A stretch of DNA of 41,886 nt, taken from the NCBI GenBank assembly GCA_032718475.1, contig JAUCBJ010005556.1, positions 1 through 41,886 of the forward strand, in the 5' to 3' direction. This DNA comes from Nemertoderma westbladi (Eukaryota > Xenacoelomorpha > Nemertodermatida > Nemertodermatidae). The notes below the pieces were generated by a model that worked only from the letters and a program-made list of their open reading frames with translations, searched no databases and was not told the DNA's origin. Shown in pieces: positions 38,845 through 41,886 of the stretch (its first letter is position 1; each line of letters begins with the position of its first letter). Both the position numbers and the translations under genes were made by a program.

Positions 38845-39109
38845 CTTTTCTGGCAGTCATAGTTTGTGGTTGTTGGGAGTTTTTCACTGTGACGGGATCA
38901 AGGGATCCCGACCGGGTTTAGTTGACTGCGCGTCACCGTTTGGGATAAAATAATAGCAGTTTGTTGTTATCGCTCTGATATTCGTAATAGATAATAGCAC
39001 AGTTGAATTGACAATATAATAGCAGTATACCGGTAGTGATAATGTAATATGTAGTGATGGTGATGGTGACGGTGAAAAACATCACCAGTCTGCACTGAAC
39101 TGAACGACT
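38845..39109 (-). other. 5' leader of the BEL/Pao-type element, possibly the rest of its LTR
   Basis: No gene is seen. If the 3' LTR at 31998 is truncated, part of this stretch may be the end of the 5' LTR; ATTTTATCCCA near 38943 would give a CA terminus, followed by AACGGTGACGCG as a possible primer-binding region. This is not provable from one complete copy. Confidence 0.35.
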
Positions 39110-39454
39110 GAGTAAACTGGATAACTGACCGGTAGTAGGATAATATATGTATTCATTCCTACATTACTTTGGCCTTTGTCCAGTGGATACTTTTCCCCGC
39201 TCCCATTGGTTGATGACCTACTTCATGTCTCTCACCTCTGTGGGAGTGCTTCCCCCCCGCTGTTGGTTATCTGCCCTCTCGAGGTGGTTTGACCTCTAAC
39301 CTCCCTTTATGTGGCTTTTGGGGTGTATGTTATCCCCGTTATTGGGTGTGATACGAGATTGGTTGTTACCAATCTCGTGTCTCCAATATTGCTGAAAAGG
39401 GGCGCTACTTCCCAACTTTATGGGGGTAATGAAGCGGAATTGAATCCGCTCACA
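39110..39454 (-). repeat. 5' LTR of the nested BEL/Pao-type element
   Basis: It is the direct repeat of 31998-32345. The outer end TGTGAGCGG abuts TACCGACACC, where the Ty3-type RT frame resumes at once. The hairpin GAGATTGGT / ACCAATCTC is conserved in this copy too. Confidence 0.88.
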
Positions 39455-39455
39455 T

Positions 39456-41153
39456 ACCGACACCATAGAGGAGCATCCGGAGGCAGTGGCGAGAGTTCTC
39501 GCCGCCTGCGACACTACCGACATCTCCATCAACCCGAGGAAGGTTCAGTTCTGCCTTCCGGAGGTCAAGTTCGGCGGTTACATCGTCTCCCACGGCCGAT
39601 TCCGGATCGACCCAGAACTCACGGACGACCTACGGAACTTCCCGACCCCAACCTGCCGGAAGGAACTCCGATTGTTCCTCGGCCTCGCCCAGCAGCTGGG
39701 AAAGTCCACAGCCGAGATAACCCAACTAATCGAACCCCTCCGGAGCCTGAACTCTAACTATAACAGCTGGTTGTGGCTGCCCCAACACAACCAGGCGTTC
39801 GAGGCGACTCGGTCCGCCCTGTCCAGCCCCCACTACCTGTCGGGGTTCCACCCCGACCGACGGACGGAACTCCTCACTGACGCCTCCCGGCTCTACGGAC
39901 TCGGTTTCCTCCTCCGACAGCGCGACCCCAACTCCAACCGTTGGCTCTCCGTCCAGTGCGGCTCCCATACCCTCGCCAAACACGAGGCCAACTGGTCCGG
40001 TATGGCCGAGCTGGAGGACCTCGGTGCTGCGTGGGCGGCCCACAAGTGCCGCTATTTCCTCGACGGACTGCGGCACTTCGAACTGGTGACCGACAGCAGT
40101 CTGTTGATTCCTGTACAGAACGACCGCAGCCTCGACCAGGTCACCAACGACCGCCTGCTGAAACTGAAGACTGCCTTGGCGCGGTTTAACTTCACCACTC
40201 GGCACCAACGCGGCACCAAGCACCTCATGGGTGATGCGTTCTCCCGCACCCCCCACCACGCACCGGAGCCCTCTGACCTACTACTCACCCTGGAGGACGA
40301 CGCCGACCGGGAGTTCATCGTCAACGCGGCTGCGGGAGAAATACAAGCCGTCGAATCTTGGGACGCCCATCTCGAACAGGTCCACCAGGTCGGCCAGCTA
40401 GACCCCGTCTACCGCGCCCTGCTCACCACCATCGACGAGGGCTGGCCGACCTCCAAACACCAGATTACCGACGACCAACTCTGACCTTACTTCGCTCACC
40501 GCGCTGACCTGATGGCCAACAATGGCCTCATCCTCCGTGGGCCCCAATTATACATCCCCGTGGAACTGCGACACGAGACCCTGCTGCAACTCCACGCAGC
40601 CCACCAGGGCCTTAACAAGACGCGAGAACGCACTAACTGGTCTGTCTGGTGGCCCTCCATCGCTCACGACATTACACAGGCGGTGGAGCGGTGCCAACCG
40701 TGTCAGGCAGTCCTCCCCTCCCACGCACCCGAGCCCCTCCAGCGCAACCCGGAAGCGACCCGTCCATTCCAAAGGACCCACATCGACCTCTTCCAGGTCG
40801 ACGCCAAAAACTACATGGCCGCCACCGACGAGTTCACTGGGTGGCCGACATTATATCGGCTAAACTCCGACACCACCTCGGTCGTCATTATCGACTGCCT
40901 CCAGAAGCTGTTCCTCGCCACCGTGGTGCCTATGGTGCTCCACCCAGATGGAGGCCCCCAACTTGTGTCAGATGTCATCAAAAACTTCCTCCATCGATGG
41001 GGCGTCACACTCGAGCCTTCCAGCCCCCACCTCCCACGCACAAACGGATGGGCGGAGGCCGCGGTGAAAGCCCTTAAGAAGATCGTCCGGGGAGCCAACC
41101 ACGACTCAGACGCCATCGCCCAGGGGATACTCGCATTCCGGAATACCCCCCCC
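39456..41153 (+). pseudogene. RT C-terminal part, RNase H and integrase of the Ty3/Gypsy-type element
   Basis: One frame runs from the insertion junction with a single in-frame TGA at 40482-40484 (CTCTGACC; a CGA Arg codon changed to TGA fits). RT thumb and connection words are INPRKVQFCLPEVKFGGYIV and FLGLAQQLGKS. Counting from 39486, RNase H carboxylates are D132 (TDASRLYG), E177 (ELEDLG), D203 (VTDSSLL) and D250 (GDAFSR). Counting from 40512, integrase has a zinc region with HAAH (28-31) and CQPC (61-64), and catalytic D92 (HIDLF), D146 (HPDGGPQ) and E182 (GWAEAAVK) in exact D,D-35-E spacing. The frame is lost at an eight-C run at 41146-41153. Confidence 0.88.
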
Positions 41154-41758
41154 GCTACGGAGGCCGGTCCCCCGCGGAACTCCTCTACGGCAGGAACGTC
41201 CGTGAGGCCCTCCCCGTGCATTTCACTGCACTCGACCCCAAATGGCGCCAAACCTTCGCTGAGCTCGACGCCCTTGCCGACTCCAACCGCGCACTACTCT
41301 GGGCGAACTATGACGGCCACACCCGACCACTCAGCGCCCTCCCAGTAGGCCACCCTGTCCTTATCCAGGACCCCCGCGATAAACGCTGGACGGGCCAGGG
41401 AACAGTAGTCGAGACCCTCCAGAACCACGACTACCTGGTACGTCAAGCCAGCAGCCGCGTTGTGCGACACAACTGGGTTTTTCTGCGGACCCGGTCGCCC
41501 ACGTTACCACCCTCGGGCGCACCACTACTGCCCACCCCACCACAACCACTCCAAGAAGTGACACCCAACCCACCACCACTGGCACCACCGTCGCCACCCG
41601 TACCCACCTGGGCCGACGTCGCTGCGCCGCCTCAGCCACCGACCGCCACCAGCCCCCCACGGGCACCCCAAACACCGACCCAAGCCCACCACCCCCGCCC
41701 CCACCCATACCCGCTCCGGTCGAACCATTCGCCCCCCACCACGATACGCCAACAGTGA
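41154..41758 (+). CDS. Integrase C-terminal domain and proline-rich tail
   Basis: After the C-run shift the family reading continues in another frame as SPAELLYGRNVREALPVH, a typical post-core integrase word. Then comes a small beta-rich domain (VGHPVLIQDPRDKRW, GTVVETLQNHDYLV) that in relatives contacts DNA or chromatin. The last 90 residues are Pro/Thr/Ala-rich low complexity ending in a stop 100 bp before the 3' polypurine tract. A one-base indel in the homopolymer separates it from the catalytic core, so only this copy is broken, not necessarily the family. Confidence 0.75.
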
Positions 41759-41850
41759 CTACAGTAAATAACCCTCATAGCCTGTTCATTTTAACTTTTA
41801 GCGGTTCATTGTTATTTACCATTACGTTTATTGCTAATCACCCACCCCTC

Positions 41851-41886
41851 CTAAGAAGGGGATGTGTGTAGTATAGTGCATGGCTC
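41851..41886 (+). repeat. Polypurine tract and first 22 bp of the 3' LTR
   Basis: AAGAAGGGGATG directly precedes TGTGTAGTATAGTGCATGGC, which is identical to the start of the 5' LTR at 29757. The purine tract primes plus-strand synthesis in this class. The remaining LTR and any target duplication lie outside the window. Confidence 0.9.

Larger units (their letters stand above)
31998..39454 (-). mobile_element. BEL/Pao-type LTR element with gag and protease only, nested in the Ty3-type element
   Basis: Two direct repeats of about 345 bp (31998-32345 and 39110-39454) bound a minus-strand element of about 7.5 kb. In element orientation the LTR begins TGTGAGCGG, and the 3' LTR is preceded by a polypurine tract (GGGGGGGGAG). 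Inside are a broken gag, a frame matching the DUF1759 region of BEL/Pao Gag, a zinc knuckle and a retropepsin of DUF1758 type. No RT, RNase H or integrase motif is visible in any frame between the protease and the 3' LTR. The LTRs differ by roughly eight substitutions and two small indels by eye, about 2-3 percent, so insertion was fairly recent. Confidence 0.85.
29757..41886 (+). mobile_element. Ty3/Gypsy-type LTR retrotransposon, split by a nested element
   Basis: The 5' LTR begins TGTGTAGTATAGTGCATGGC at 29757, and the same 22 bases begin the 3' LTR at 41865, just after a purine-rich tract. Between them, on the plus strand, lie Gag with a zinc knuckle, protease, the N-terminal part of RT, a minus-strand BEL/Pao-type element (31998-39454), then the rest of RT, RNase H and integrase. 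The order PR-RT-RH-IN is that of Ty3/Gypsy (Metaviridae). Coding parts are strongly GC-rich against an AT-rich host. A few single-base frameshifts, one in-frame stop and a missing RT core make this copy inactive. The right LTR runs off the window. Confidence 0.93.

Noticed and set aside
39726-40259. 177-codon minus-strand frame over RNase H
   Set aside because: Shadow of the RNase H coding strand in GC-rich sequence.

Overview
The window is metazoan nuclear DNA, most likely from a marine invertebrate. It has spliced genes with GT-AG introns, AT-rich intergenic DNA full of microsatellites and homopolymers, a nicotinic-type ligand-gated channel, and LINE, Ty3/Gypsy, BEL/Pao and Tc1/mariner-like repeats. 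I see no operons, Shine-Dalgarno sites or bacterial gene density. I cannot name the species or phylum from the sequence.

Only three host genes are well supported. HGH1 (two exons, minus, 3839-5302) is a co-chaperone for elongation factor 2 folding. VMA21 (minus, 5808-6050) is the V-ATPase assembly factor. An intronless pentameric ligand-gated ion channel (plus, 26610-27989) lacks both signature Cys-loop cysteines. A THAP-like zinc-finger reading frame (9434-9820, minus) looks damaged.

Layout: 1-3.8 kb holds degenerate repeats and a 694-bp non-autonomous element with TA target duplications. 3.8-6.1 kb holds HGH1 and VMA21. 6.1-16.3 kb holds one nearly full-frame LINE reverse-transcriptase fragment, two further LINE copies, several minisatellites and paired dispersed repeats. 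16.5-18.6 kb holds fold-back sequences. 18831-22658 is a satellite of exactly 87 units of 44 bp with higher-order structure. 22.7-26.6 kb is AT-rich with a decayed fourth LINE copy and eroded coding-like sequence. 26.6-28.1 kb is the channel gene. 28689-28957 is a long near-perfect inverted repeat. 29176-29663 is a truncated retroelement insertion with a 14-bp target duplication.

From 29757 to the right edge there is a nested retrotransposon. A GC-rich Ty3/Gypsy-type element on the plus strand (5' LTR, Gag with zinc knuckle, protease, RT, RNase H, integrase, start of 3' LTR) is split inside RT by a minus-strand BEL/Pao-type element. That inner element has Gag and protease but no visible RT or integrase. 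The left junction appears to have lost part of the inner LTR and about 200 bp of the host element's RT. Most of the window therefore records repeat turnover around a few conserved genes.
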